Shown piece after piece: positions 53,179 to 61,852 of a stretch of 64,000 nucleotides of DNA (its first letter is position 1; each line of letters starts with the position of its first letter). Where the stretch lies: positions 1 through 64,000 of the forward strand of contig CANHGK010000006.1 of NCBI GenBank assembly GCA_947460235.1. Direction: 5' to 3'. Made by a program: the position numbers and the translations under genes. The DNA comes from Paenibacillaceae bacterium. Its GTDB lineage: Bacteria; Bacillota; Bacilli; Paenibacillales; CANHGK01. The notes under the pieces were generated by a model that had not been told where the DNA came from, did no database searches, and saw only the letters and a program-made list of their open reading frames with translations.

Positions 53179-54609
53179 TTGAAAATTATAAAATTGATAT
53201 TTTTGTGTTTAACTTTTGCTCTTTTGACTTGTGTAGTTTTAACTGGATGCCGGACCAATTCTTCAATCATGAAGAGTAACCCTGAACGAGAAGGGATATT
53301 AAGAGTTATTATTGCCACACCTTTATCAGATCGAGCGAATGAACGTTTTGATCAACTGGAGTTTTTAAGGTCGAAGTATTTCTCTGAATTTCAACGATCA
53401 TTTCCAAAGGTGAAAATCGAATTCATACCTTATTTTGGGCAAGCAAGTGAATTGGGCTCTTTTGCTAAAACGTTAGTAATTCCAGCAGACTTAATTTTGA
53501 TGAATAAATTAGGATTTGAGTCTCTTATCTTCGAAAATCAATTAATTGACTTAAATACCAACATTAAAAACGATGACTTTGATATTGAAAATCTTACGAA
53601 TGCAATGGTCAATCCGATCAAGGAAATAGGAAGTGGACAACTTTTTGCATTATCACCACAATTTTCAGTGGACGTAATGGTGTATAACAAACAATTGCTT
53701 GATAATTTAGGATTGGAATATCCAAGAGATAGAACGACTTGGGAAGATTGGATTCGTTTTTCAAAACGGATTCCTCATCAGAATGGGATTATTGCCGGAA
53801 TTTCGATAGGGAATGGCGGAAGATTCGACAGTCTACGTTATTATTCTTCTCAAGCGGATTTACAAATATTCGATATGGAAACATTCACTATGTCTGTTGA
53901 CTCAGAAGATTGGATTAATGCTTGGGATAAATTTGTGCAATGGGATCATGAGAATGTGTTCCCCAAAATTGGTGCGGATTATCCAAGTGCACCTTATGCA
54001 CTCGAACCAATTATGGGTAGGCGGGTTGCTGCAAGCACGATGAATTTGGAGCAATTAGTTAATTTGATGGATGCAAATCAAAGACCTGAGCAGTTTAAAG
54101 AAAATCCAAATTATGATCCATATGTTCCAATCGATTGGGATATCGTCAGTATGCCAGTTATTTCGTCAGAAACGGATAGAGGTTCAGAGATTATCTTCGA
54201 AGGATTGATGGGGGTCTCGACCAGATCGGCACAATCTGATTTAGCTTGGGAAGTAATAAAATATGTAAATAGTGCGGAATGGGCACAAATTCATTCACAA
54301 AATATACGATGGGTACTTTCTAGAAAAGATCAGATGGATCGAAACTTATGGATGAATAAAAATATAGATGCATTTTATGCGATAACTCCTTCGAGTGTAA
54401 ATTATAAAGAGCACTACGAACAAATGGACAAGGATTTTCGGTATATTGATTTATTAGGAACCGCAGATGAATTAATGAATGAGAGTTTGGCTGGTAGAAT
54501 TACAGGAGAAAAGGCAATGAAGATCTGGAGTGAAAAGGGGAATTTTATTCTAAAATCAATGAAAGAAAATCCTACTCCTGTGAAATCACCTTATTCTAGT
54601 GCCTGGTAA
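53179..54609 (+). CDS. Lipoprotein extracellular solute-binding protein (family 1)
   Basis: 476 residues; TTG start with GGTGAGG just upstream. Lipobox VVLTGC gives a lipid-anchored Cys near residue 24. Type 1 solute-binding features: NKLGFESLIFENQLIDLNTN, PQFSVDVMVYNKQLLDNLGL, TTWEDWIRFSKRIP and AWEVIKYVNSAEWAQIHSQN. These proteins usually feed carbohydrate ABC importers, but no permease or ATPase gene is adjacent. First of three co-directional secreted-protein genes; orphan binding or sensing is possible. Confidence 0.85.
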   Translation: MKIIKLIFLCLTFALLTCVVLTGCRTNSSIMKSNPEREGILRVIIATPLSDRANERFDQLEFLRSKYFSEFQRSFPKVKIEFIPYFGQASELGSFAKTLVIPADLILMNKLGFESLIFENQLIDLNTNIKNDDFDIENLTNAMVNPIKEIGSGQLFALSPQFSVDVMVYNKQLLDNLGLEYPRDRTTWEDWIRFSKRIPHQNGIIAGISIGNGGRFDSLRYYSSQADLQIFDMETFTMSVDSEDWINAWDKFVQWDHENVFPKIGADYPSAPYALEPIMGRRVAASTMNLEQLVNLMDANQRPEQFKENPNYDPYVPIDWDIVSMPVISSETDRGSEIIFEGLMGVSTRSAQSDLAWEVIKYVNSAEWAQIHSQNIRWVLSRKDQMDRNLWMNKNIDAFYAITPSSVNYKEHYEQMDKDFRYIDLLGTADELMNESLAGRITGEKAMKIWSEKGNFILKSMKENPTPVKSPYSSAW

Positions 54610-54632
54610 ACGATGAAAAGAGGAATTGGAAA

Positions 54633-55541
54633 ATGATTAAAAAAATTAAATTATTTTTATGCATGCTCGTGGTATGTATAATTTTCAGTGTTACACCTGT
54701 GAATGCTGCAGTCAGTTACACATCTACGGTAACATCAGAGATGGCATGGAACACGGATTCGTTAAATACTTACTGTGCATATTTTACATTTAAAAGTAAA
54801 CTCAGCTATCAATGTGTCAATTCTTATGTGGATATAAACGTGAATTTCACTTCTTCAGTTAGCAATCCAACAATCGAATTAAGTTATAGTGCAGATAATG
54901 GGAATTCGGTTAAAATAAATATGACGAAGTTAAATGCGTCATCTTACACGGCGAAATTACCGCTGTATTGGGGATTGTTAGGAACGCGATTAGATGTTAA
55001 TCCGAATTACTATCAAAGCGTTAGTGGATATAACGGCAAGTACTTTCCATTGGTAGTTAAAGTATATTCTTCGAATGGTTCATTGGTAGAATCAACTACG
55101 AAAAATATATACTTTTCAGCACAGAATAAGCAGACATTGGATAAGTTTACCTCCAACGGTTTGGACAGCAGATACCAAAAAGATTGGCAAATAATCGGAG
55201 TTGCGGATCCATTATATAATTGTTTGTCCTACTCAATTAATGTATCGAATAAATGGACTTGGCCATGGAATGGTAATCCAATTTTGGACAGTATGATTGG
55301 TGTGGATCAATTCTTAAAAGATCGAGGCTATTTACGCACGTCAAATGTAACTGAGGCGAAAATCATCGTCTACGGAAATAAAAATGGTGTGACTCATTTT
55401 GCACGCCGACAAACAGACGGTACCTACAATGCCAAAATAGGTTATGCTGAGGTTTTGAAACACAAAAGTTATAGCCCATACAATGTTACCCAATCAAATG
55501 ATATTACGTATTATGGGCCAGCAATCGCATATTATAAATAG
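54633..55541 (+). CDS. Secreted protein with DUF7689-like C-terminal domain
   Basis: 302 residues. Signal peptide (~1-26, ending VNA), a beta-sandwich region (~30-175; VSYTSTVTSEMAWNTDSLNT resembles a carbohydrate-binding module), and a C-terminal ~120 residues with YNCLSYSIN, VDQFLKDRGYLRTSNVTEAK, GVTHFARRQTDG and YNAKIGYAEVLKH. This Cys...His...Lys-Gly pattern resembles the DUF7689 domain, thought to be papain-like. Catalysis is inferred only. AGAGG ribosome site, 23 bases after the solute-binding gene. Confidence 0.65.
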   Translation: MIKKIKLFLCMLVVCIIFSVTPVNAAVSYTSTVTSEMAWNTDSLNTYCAYFTFKSKLSYQCVNSYVDINVNFTSSVSNPTIELSYSADNGNSVKINMTKLNASSYTAKLPLYWGLLGTRLDVNPNYYQSVSGYNGKYFPLVVKVYSSNGSLVESTTKNIYFSAQNKQTLDKFTSNGLDSRYQKDWQIIGVADPLYNCLSYSINVSNKWTWPWNGNPILDSMIGVDQFLKDRGYLRTSNVTEAKIIVYGNKNGVTHFARRQTDGTYNAKIGYAEVLKHKSYSPYNVTQSNDITYYGPAIAYYK

Positions 55542-55561
55542 AAGATTGAAGGGTGAAAAAA

Positions 55562-56224
55562 ATGGTTCTGCGAAAAATCCGTCTGTTTCCGTTTGTGATG
55601 ATTATATTTACACTGATCCTCAGTGCTTGTGCGCAGTCTGATGAGACTATTGTTCGGAATGAACTTAAAACTGAATCTCAAACATCTGCTCCGGAATCGA
55701 AACCGTCTCACCAGCAGACGTTGGTTTGGGATCTTGTAAAAGGTAGTTCGGAAGGCATTCAACTTTCGATTGAGAAAGTTACTCCGCTGTCATCGTTGTC
55801 AACGCAAAATTATAGCGTTTCCAGTGTAAAAGTTTCGAAAACTGAAGTGGATTCAGTGCAGCTAGTAAATCAATCAAAAGTAGGCCCATTGGCTGATGAA
55901 AAGGTAACATTCATCGCTTCATTAATCGAGAACGCGATGAAACAAGCGAAACTTTCGAAGGAAATGTGCAAGAAAGTAGACGGACAATTGGTGATGGATG
56001 TTGAAGGTAAATGGCAATCGAAGACAGAAACAGTCATGCCGGAACAATACACGATTTCAATAACAAAAGATGCAAAATTGACAACGTATACGCTCAATAT
56101 CTCTGAACAAGATCACAAGATTTTAAGATTCGAACCGAGTATTTCATGTGGTGAGTTCGTTATTACAAATAAAGATTTTTTTAGTTTAAAAGAAGCGATT
56201 TTAACGAATTTATCAGTTAAATAA
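55562..56224 (+). CDS. Putative lipoprotein, unknown function
   Basis: 220 residues from the ATG at 55562 (AAGGGTG at six bases); the GTG at 55553 is inside that ribosome site. Lipobox LILSAC gives a modified Cys near residue 23. The mature part is Lys/Ser-rich with alternating beta segments and no known domain. Third in the solute-binding operon, 20 bases after the DUF7689-like gene. Confidence 0.7.
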   Translation: MVLRKIRLFPFVMIIFTLILSACAQSDETIVRNELKTESQTSAPESKPSHQQTLVWDLVKGSSEGIQLSIEKVTPLSSLSTQNYSVSSVKVSKTEVDSVQLVNQSKVGPLADEKVTFIASLIENAMKQAKLSKEMCKKVDGQLVMDVEGKWQSKTETVMPEQYTISITKDAKLTTYTLNISEQDHKILRFEPSISCGEFVITNKDFFSLKEAILTNLSVK

Positions 56225-56232
56225 TATTGGGA

Positions 56233-56286
56233 ATTGGGGCGAATCCCTTTAGGTCTTTCAATTGACCTTCTGGGACAGCCCCATTT
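56233..56286 (+). terminator. Possible terminator hairpin
   Basis: TTGGGGC pairs with GCCCCA across an inner AGGTC/GACCT hairpin, followed by a weak T-rich stretch. Placed right after the lipoprotein gene. Confidence 0.55.
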
Positions 56287-56965
56287 CTATGAACATCTAT
56301 AGTGTTTTTGTAGGACTGAATATTCCGATGCATCATCTGTCATTTTAGGTACGTAAGCGTCAAACCAACTGCACAATGAAAATTTCTCATCTATCCGAAG
56401 CCAAATTTTATTCGTACATGCCATTTCGGTGTCGAAACGACTTCGCATTCAAATCAGTTCGATATTTTTCGGTACTTTTTTTCGTGTGGCGGGGGAACCA
56501 TGGCTGTTATGAAGGGTAATTGAGATACGAAAAAAACCGCTCATACAGGATCCATCTCATTGCTGCTTAGTTTTTCTTTTCAAAGTTTCCATAATTAGGG
56601 TCACAGTTCAAAACCCCAACCTGATGTCATTCATCATTCGGATCGAGGAAGTCAGTATTGCTCCCTTGATTATCGTAATTTGCTTGAAAAGAACCAAATG
56701 AAAACTAGCATGAGCCGAAACGGCAATTTCTAGATACGTCGAACTCTTTTAAAATCGTAAACGAATTCACGGATCGCTTGGGTATGTTAGTCCCGTCACA
56801 TTTGAAAACAATTTTTACAAACTTCAAATGGCGGCATAATTCTCGGTTTCCCATGTCCCATTTATTGACATAGATTCAAGTGCTAGGATGGTTCCGGTAA
56901 ACGCATCTTGGTGAATCATCGTCTCACGCTTTCGATTTCATATTGTAATTTATTTCGAATATCAA
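56287..56965. other. Gene-poor region with decayed coding traces
   Basis: No intact gene. On the minus strand at about 56820-56960 short broken frames read like protein (IRNKLQYEIESV, then in another frame MIHQDAFTGTILALESMSIN), suggesting the remains of a lost gene. Repeat copy B lies at 56423-56500. Nothing else supported. Confidence 0.4.
56423..56500. repeat. Palindromic repeat, copy B (degenerate)
   Basis: ATTTCGGTGTCGAAAC at 56423-56438, then TTCG-containing sequence and TTTTTCGGTACTTTTTTTCG, in the same order as the better-preserved copies at 52906 and 58021. Two changes in the core and a weaker stem. Confidence 0.6.
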
Positions 56966-57136
56966 TTACCCAATGAGAACAAATTTGATCAACGTTGCAA
57001 ATAAAACAACATTTGCTATCGAAATTCCAGCACCAATTAATTTCATTGGTTTCTGTTTGCTTTTGATGGCGATCAAGATTCCGATGATTGCACCTATAAA
57101 AACGATAACCAAGGTGAGAATGAATAATGGTGTCAT
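56966..57136 (-). CDS. Small membrane protein
   Basis: 56 residues from the ATG at 57136, behind a strong GAGGAGG; a longer version to 57208 lacks a ribosome site. Two membrane helices (FILTLVIVFIGAIIGILIAI and IGAGISIANVVLFATLIKFV) joined by a Lys-rich loop. It lies 20 bases after the interrupted secreted-protein gene and is probably co-transcribed with it. Function unknown. Confidence 0.65.
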   Translation of the reverse strand: MTPLFILTLVIVFIGAIIGILIAIKSKQKPMKLIGAGISIANVVLFATLIKFVLIG

Positions 57137-57156
57137 GGTGAATCCTCCTCTGGATA

Positions 57157-57942
57157 TTAGTTGATTCTCCCGTAATGATAACTCGCGTCCATTCTTAATT
57201 GGTACCAATCCGATGCCATGCCGACCGCCGTAAACGCTAACCCTAATGCCAGAAGCCCTGCAATGATAGCTGTTATACCCATAGTTACACCTGCGGAGAC
57301 CAGAAGCGCAGCAATGCCAGATAAAGCGCTTGAGCTTGTTGTTGTAATAATACCTACTTCTTTACTTTTCATGCCCATGATGTCGGCTCTGAATGCATTG
57401 AGTTCTGCATCATTCGTAGAGCCGATCGTAACAGCGCCAGTTGTTTTGCATGATCCCACGCAGATTTGCCATTTTCTTTCGTATTTTTTTAGCGTGCTGT
57501 TATAAACATCGTTGATTACATAGCTGTATTGAGAGGAGAAGTTGCTTGATCCACTTTCCACGCGAACAACCGATGCTGGTTGAGCAGGCGCAGCAACTGC
57601 CAATGTTGCTATTTTCGGAGCTGCGATCGACGCAACTGCAATTCCAGTCCCTGTTCCGACGGTCGAACCACTTGCTAAGAGCACGCCTCTATCATTTGAA
57701 ACGCTTTACGTGTTTGCTTTTTTATTAAATGTAGCAACGGATGTGGTTGACCCATCATTGACTGAGACTTTTCTAGCGCCGGAATCATCTTGCAAAATCG
57801 TGTATTTGTAGGTTTTGCCTTGATATACGATTGATTGAGTAGTGGTTGATGTTGCTGCATTTGCCGGTGCCACCATTCCAACCATCATAGCCACCATCAA
57901 AAGTACTGCGATCCATGCTTTCTTTGCAATCCATTTTCTCAT
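57157..57942 (-). pseudogene. Secreted/membrane protein gene interrupted by an in-frame stop
   Basis: Begins at ATG 57942 with AGGGGAA upstream, signal peptide MRKWIAKKAWIAVLLMVAMM ending in PANA, then IVYQGKTYKYTILQDDSGAR. After FNKKANT a TAA (57706-57708) interrupts; the same frame continues SVSNDRGVLLASGSTVGTG and IAAPKIATLAVAAP to a C-terminal hydrophobic helix (GITAIIAGLLALGLAFTAVG) and stop at 57157. Total about 261 codons. The same-frame continuation with no shift points to a nonsense mutation or sequencing error, not two genes. Function unknown. Confidence 0.65.
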
Positions 57943-58020
57943 TCGGTCAGTTCCCCTGTCCATTGATTTCTTGTAAATTAATCCTATCATCTGCGCTCCG
58001 AAATCCGCATCGACAATTTT

Positions 58021-58098
58021 CCGAAAAGATTTGATTTCGGTACCGAAACGCCCCCGAAATCAAATCTTTTCGGTGTTTTTCGGTATATTCTTCGGTGC
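58021..58098. repeat. Palindromic repeat, copy C
   Basis: A perfect 19-bp inverted repeat (58021-58039 with 58055-58073) encloses a 15-base loop. The stem-loop contains ATTTCGGTACCGAAAC (58034-58049) and is followed by TTTTTCGGTATATTCTTCGG. Best-paired member of the family, upstream of the interrupted secreted-protein gene. Confidence 0.8.
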
Positions 58099-58140
58099 GA
58101 TGATGGGGAAGTGCTGTTATATTATATATAGAAGAAACAC

Positions 58141-58167
58141 AAAAAAACCGCCCATGTGGACGGTTTC
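58141..58167 (-). terminator. Terminator of the tRNA-Val gene
   Basis: On the minus strand AACCGTCC-ACAT-GGGCGGTT is followed by seven T, directly 3' of the tRNA. Confidence 0.85.
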
Positions 58168-58174
58168 GGCGATA

Positions 58175-58247
58175 TGATCTGTACAGGACTTGAACCTGTG
58201 ACCCCTACCCTGTCAAGATAGTGCTCTCCCAACTGAGCTAACAGATC
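58175..58247 (-). tRNA. tRNA-Val (anticodon GAC)
   Basis: A 73-base cloverleaf on the minus strand: acceptor GATCTGT/ACAGATC with discriminator A, D-arm GCTC-AGTTGGGA-GAGC, anticodon stem CTATC/GGTAG with loop TTGACAG (anticodon GAC), and T-arm ACAGG-TTCAAGT-CCTGT. The 3' CCA is not encoded. Followed by its own terminator. Confidence 0.93.
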
Positions 58248-58377
58248 GAGTATTCATTTGTAGCGACAAAAAGAATAATAACAATTATTAGCATGGACTG
58301 CAACCAAAAACGTCATAAATTTGAAAAAAAGTTTTTGGTAACTTTTTAACTATAGCCTACACATCAGGAAGGAATCT

Positions 58378-58386
58378 TGCTATAAT
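58378..58386 (+). promoter_or_regulatory. Extended -10 promoter of the amylase gene
   Basis: TGCTATAAT is a perfect extended -10, about 58 bases before the ATG. No convincing -35 at the usual distance, and I see no cre match nearby. Confidence 0.6.
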
Positions 58387-58443
58387 GAAATACATCTGTA
58401 GGTTGAGTTCGATTCCACAGTGTTTTGAGGAGGGTATCCCTGA

Positions 58444-61400
58444 ATGCGTATATCACGTAAAACGTTAATAATATTAATGTCAATAATCATGGCCTGGAGT
58501 ATGGTGTTTGTACCGTATGGATCAGCAGCATCTGTCGTGAAAGCGGTTCCTGACAATGGATCACTTAAAGAAACACTTAAAGCGTCTAAAACTCCCAAGA
58601 AGTTGGCGATTGCTAAGAAACCAGCCCCAACAAAATCCCCATCATCAAAAATAACGGTACCCTTTGTTAACTCTGTGAATCCCAAAGTTTCTAAAGTTCC
58701 AATTCCTACACTTTCCGTAAAGATTCCTACGATTACTTCTGACGGATCAAATGGAACTTGGACGACACCTCGTCCAATCAATACGCAGACAACTTCAACG
58801 AGAACACCCGTGGTTCAACCAACAGAAGCTCCTCAGGAACCTGCTTGGAAATCACCTTTTCCAATTATTGCAAATTTAATCACGATTTATTATAAAAAGT
58901 CCTCACCTTATTCTCAGGCATTTATTCATGCTCACCCTGTCAGTCTTCCTTGGACTTTAATGCCAGGAACAATGATGATGGACAGTGTATACCCTGGATA
59001 TGCAATGGCTGTTTTGAATGCTTCAGTTTGGAATAGTGTTGAGGCGATCATTTTTGATGGTGGTTGGGTGGCTCCAAAGGAAGGAAAATTCTTATTATCT
59101 CCTGGTAAATATACGATTGAGAATAATACGCTATACCAAGGGGAACCTCAGGTTGCATCAATTACACCTGTACCTGTTATAAATGCTACCCCTACAGCAG
59201 TGCCAACTGCTGTACCAGCTGCAACACCAAATAATCAATTAACAATCTACTATAAACTTGGCGTATTTACGAAACCATTTGCTCACTTTAGACCATATAA
59301 TTCCAATTGGTCTGTTCCTCCAGGTTTGGCGATGATTCCTTCTGAATTTACAGGTTACAGTCGTGCAACCCTTGATTTAGGACCAGCGAATGGAGCTGAT
59401 GTTGTCTTTAATGATAACGGTGTAAGATGGGATAGTAACGGTGGACAAAATTATAAGTTCAATGCAGGAATTTATACTTTTGAAATGAGCAATGATGGAA
59501 GTGTAATTTTATCTGGAACACCGCATGTGTTACCGTCAACTCCAGCTCCTATATATACGCCAATTCCTTCACCAACACATGGCGGCGGAAAAGTTGTAAC
59601 ACCTAGCGAAAATCCAACAATTACCAATTTTCCAACGAAGACTCCATTGCCTACACTGGACCCAACAGCTACACCTTCACCGACAGCAACTGTAACACCC
59701 GTAAACGCACCAACTCCTAAAGTATCGCCGATCTCAAAAGGGTCAACTGAAATTCCGCAAGGAACTTCTCAACCGGTAGGTACGGACGCAGTGAAAGTGT
59801 ATTATAAATCTGGTTGGTTAAAGACGTATACTCACTATCGTGTCAATGGTGGTGCATGGACGAATCTACCTGGTTTACCGATGCAAGATGGTGATGTTTC
59901 AGGATATTGTATGACTACGATATATGTGCCACAAGGAAATACATTGGAGGTTGCATTTAACGATGGTGCTAATGGTTGGGATAGTAGAAATGGGTTGAAT
60001 TATTCCTTTACTGCAGGTACTTACCAAGTGAAAGGCGGTCAAATTTTTAGTGGCGCACCATCTTCTTCGTCACTTGTGAAATTGACTGGATCACAACCAT
60101 TTACGTGGGACAATGCTTCTGTTTATTTTGTTATTCCTGACCGTTTTGTGGATGGTGATCCAACGAATAATCATTCATATGGTAGGGAATTGAATTTACA
60201 AGGCGTATCAACATCAGATTACAAATCTCAACCGGGTACTTTCCATGGCGGGGATTTGAAAGGCTTAACGAAAAAGTTGAATGATGGATACTTCTCCAAA
60301 CTTGGAGTAAATGCAATTTGGATTACAGCTCCGTATGAGCAAATTCATGGTTGGATAGGCGGCGGTGATCCTTCAATGAATGAAGGTTTCCGACATTATG
60401 CATATCATGGATATTGGGTTCTAGATTACACGGAAGTTGATCAAAACATGGGTACTCGAGAGGATTTGCGTACGTTAATTGATACAGCACATTCTCAAGG
60501 GGTTCGGATCATTTTTGACGTAGTCATGAACCATGCTGGTTATGCGACAATGAAGGATATGGATGAATTTGGATTTGGTGAGTTATCGTGGAACTGGAAA
60601 GATTATTACTACAATAAGCCTTGGAATGAAGCATATTGGAAGACCTACAACAGTTACATTCAATATAATTCTGCTGATCGTTGGGCGAAATATTGGGGTC
60701 CTCAATGGATTCGCGCATTAATGCCAGGGTATCCTAAACCTGGATCCGATAGTGATGATGTGTTGAAAACATTGGATGGATTATCAGATTTCCGGACAGA
60801 ATCAAACGAAGAAGTTACACTCCCTCCGATTTTGATCACAAAATGGAGCCCTGCGAAATTAGCGACAGAACGTGCAGAGTTAGATCAATTCTTCCAAGTT
60901 TCTGGTAAGCCACGAACACCGAGAAATCATATTGTGAAGTGGTTAACTGATTGGGTTCGTGAGTTCGGGGTTGATGGATTCCGAATTGACACTGCAAAGA
61001 ATGTAGAGTTGGATGCCTGGAAAACGTTGAAAGAACAATCCGTTTCGGCTTTGCGTGAATGGAAAGAAAAGAATCCTTCCAAGAAATTGGATGACTTGGA
61101 TTTCTGGATGGTTGCTGAAGCCTACGGCCACGGATTCTACAAAGATGATTATTATTACAATGGATTCGATGCTGTGATTAACTTTGACTTCCGTAAAGCC
61201 GTTGAGAATCAGTCGAATTTGGAAAATATGTTCTCAAGTTATGCTTCAAAATTAAATTCGGATCCGAGTTTTAATGTGTTAAACTACATTTCTTCACATG
61301 ATGATGCAATGTTTGATCGTAACAATTTGTATTATGCTGCGGATGCGTTGTTGTTATCTCCAGGTGCTGCTCAAATCTTCTATGGTGATGAATCTGGTCG

Positions 61401-61785
61401 AAAAGCATCACAAGCGCCTTGGACGCAAGGTTTACGGTCAGATATGAACTGGGATACGACAGATCAGAATTTGCTTGCACATTGGCAAAAGATTGGTACG
61501 TTCCGAAATCGTCATATTTCCATTGGTGCCGGTGAACACACGAAATTATCATCATCCCCATATATTTTCATGAGGAAGTATGAGAAGAATGGTGTGAACG
61601 ATCGAGTTATTGTGGCAATGAATGTGAGTGGCGTTGTTTCCATTGATGTAAGTAGTGCGTTTCCGAATGGATCTCAAGTTCGTGATGCTTACACGGGTCG
61701 AACAACTACAGTGAGCGGTGGGAAAATTGTACTACAAGCGGATCCTAAAGGTATTATGTTGTTAGAAGCAGTGATTTCTCAATAA
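58444..61785 (+). CDS. Secreted GH13 amylase with three CBM25-like modules
   Basis: 1113 residues; GAGGAGGG ribosome site. Signal peptide (~1-29), Lys/Pro/Thr-rich linkers, three CBM25-like starch-binding modules (~143-236, 264-356, 447-540; for example YYKSGWLKTYTHYRVNGGAW), then a GH13 catalytic domain (~555-1113). The four GH13 regions are present: DVVMNH (~691), GVDGFRIDTAKN with the nucleophile Asp (~842), WMVAEAYG with the acid Glu (~887) and YISSHDD (~949). An extracellular alpha-amylase or maltogenic-type enzyme acting on raw starch. Confidence 0.92.
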   Translation: MRISRKTLIILMSIIMAWSMVFVPYGSAASVVKAVPDNGSLKETLKASKTPKKLAIAKKPAPTKSPSSKITVPFVNSVNPKVSKVPIPTLSVKIPTITSDGSNGTWTTPRPINTQTTSTRTPVVQPTEAPQEPAWKSPFPIIANLITIYYKKSSPYSQAFIHAHPVSLPWTLMPGTMMMDSVYPGYAMAVLNASVWNSVEAIIFDGGWVAPKEGKFLLSPGKYTIENNTLYQGEPQVASITPVPVINATPTAVPTAVPAATPNNQLTIYYKLGVFTKPFAHFRPYNSNWSVPPGLAMIPSEFTGYSRATLDLGPANGADVVFNDNGVRWDSNGGQNYKFNAGIYTFEMSNDGSVILSGTPHVLPSTPAPIYTPIPSPTHGGGKVVTPSENPTITNFPTKTPLPTLDPTATPSPTATVTPVNAPTPKVSPISKGSTEIPQGTSQPVGTDAVKVYYKSGWLKTYTHYRVNGGAWTNLPGLPMQDGDVSGYCMTTIYVPQGNTLEVAFNDGANGWDSRNGLNYSFTAGTYQVKGGQIFSGAPSSSSLVKLTGSQPFTWDNASVYFVIPDRFVDGDPTNNHSYGRELNLQGVSTSDYKSQPGTFHGGDLKGLTKKLNDGYFSKLGVNAIWITAPYEQIHGWIGGGDPSMNEGFRHYAYHGYWVLDYTEVDQNMGTREDLRTLIDTAHSQGVRIIFDVVMNHAGYATMKDMDEFGFGELSWNWKDYYYNKPWNEAYWKTYNSYIQYNSADRWAKYWGPQWIRALMPGYPKPGSDSDDVLKTLDGLSDFRTESNEEVTLPPILITKWSPAKLATERAELDQFFQVSGKPRTPRNHIVKWLTDWVREFGVDGFRIDTAKNVELDAWKTLKEQSVSALREWKEKNPSKKLDDLDFWMVAEAYGHGFYKDDYYYNGFDAVINFDFRKAVENQSNLENMFSSYASKLNSDPSFNVLNYISSHDDAMFDRNNLYYAADALLLSPGAAQIFYGDESGRKASQAPWTQGLRSDMNWDTTDQNLLAHWQKIGTFRNRHISIGAGEHTKLSSSPYIFMRKYEKNGVNDRVIVAMNVSGVVSIDVSSAFPNGSQVRDAYTGRTTTVSGGKIVLQADPKGIMLLEAVISQ

Positions 61786-61791
61786 TATATG

Positions 61792-61825
61792 CAACGCTGT
61801 CTCCTTTGTGGGGGCAGCGTTTTTG
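61792..61825 (+). terminator. Rho-independent terminator
   Basis: AACGCTGTCTCC with GGGGGCAGCGTT around TTTGT, then a T-run, right after the amylase gene. Confidence 0.85.
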
Positions 61826-61852
61826 ATTCGTAATAATTAGGAGGTTTTTCGT

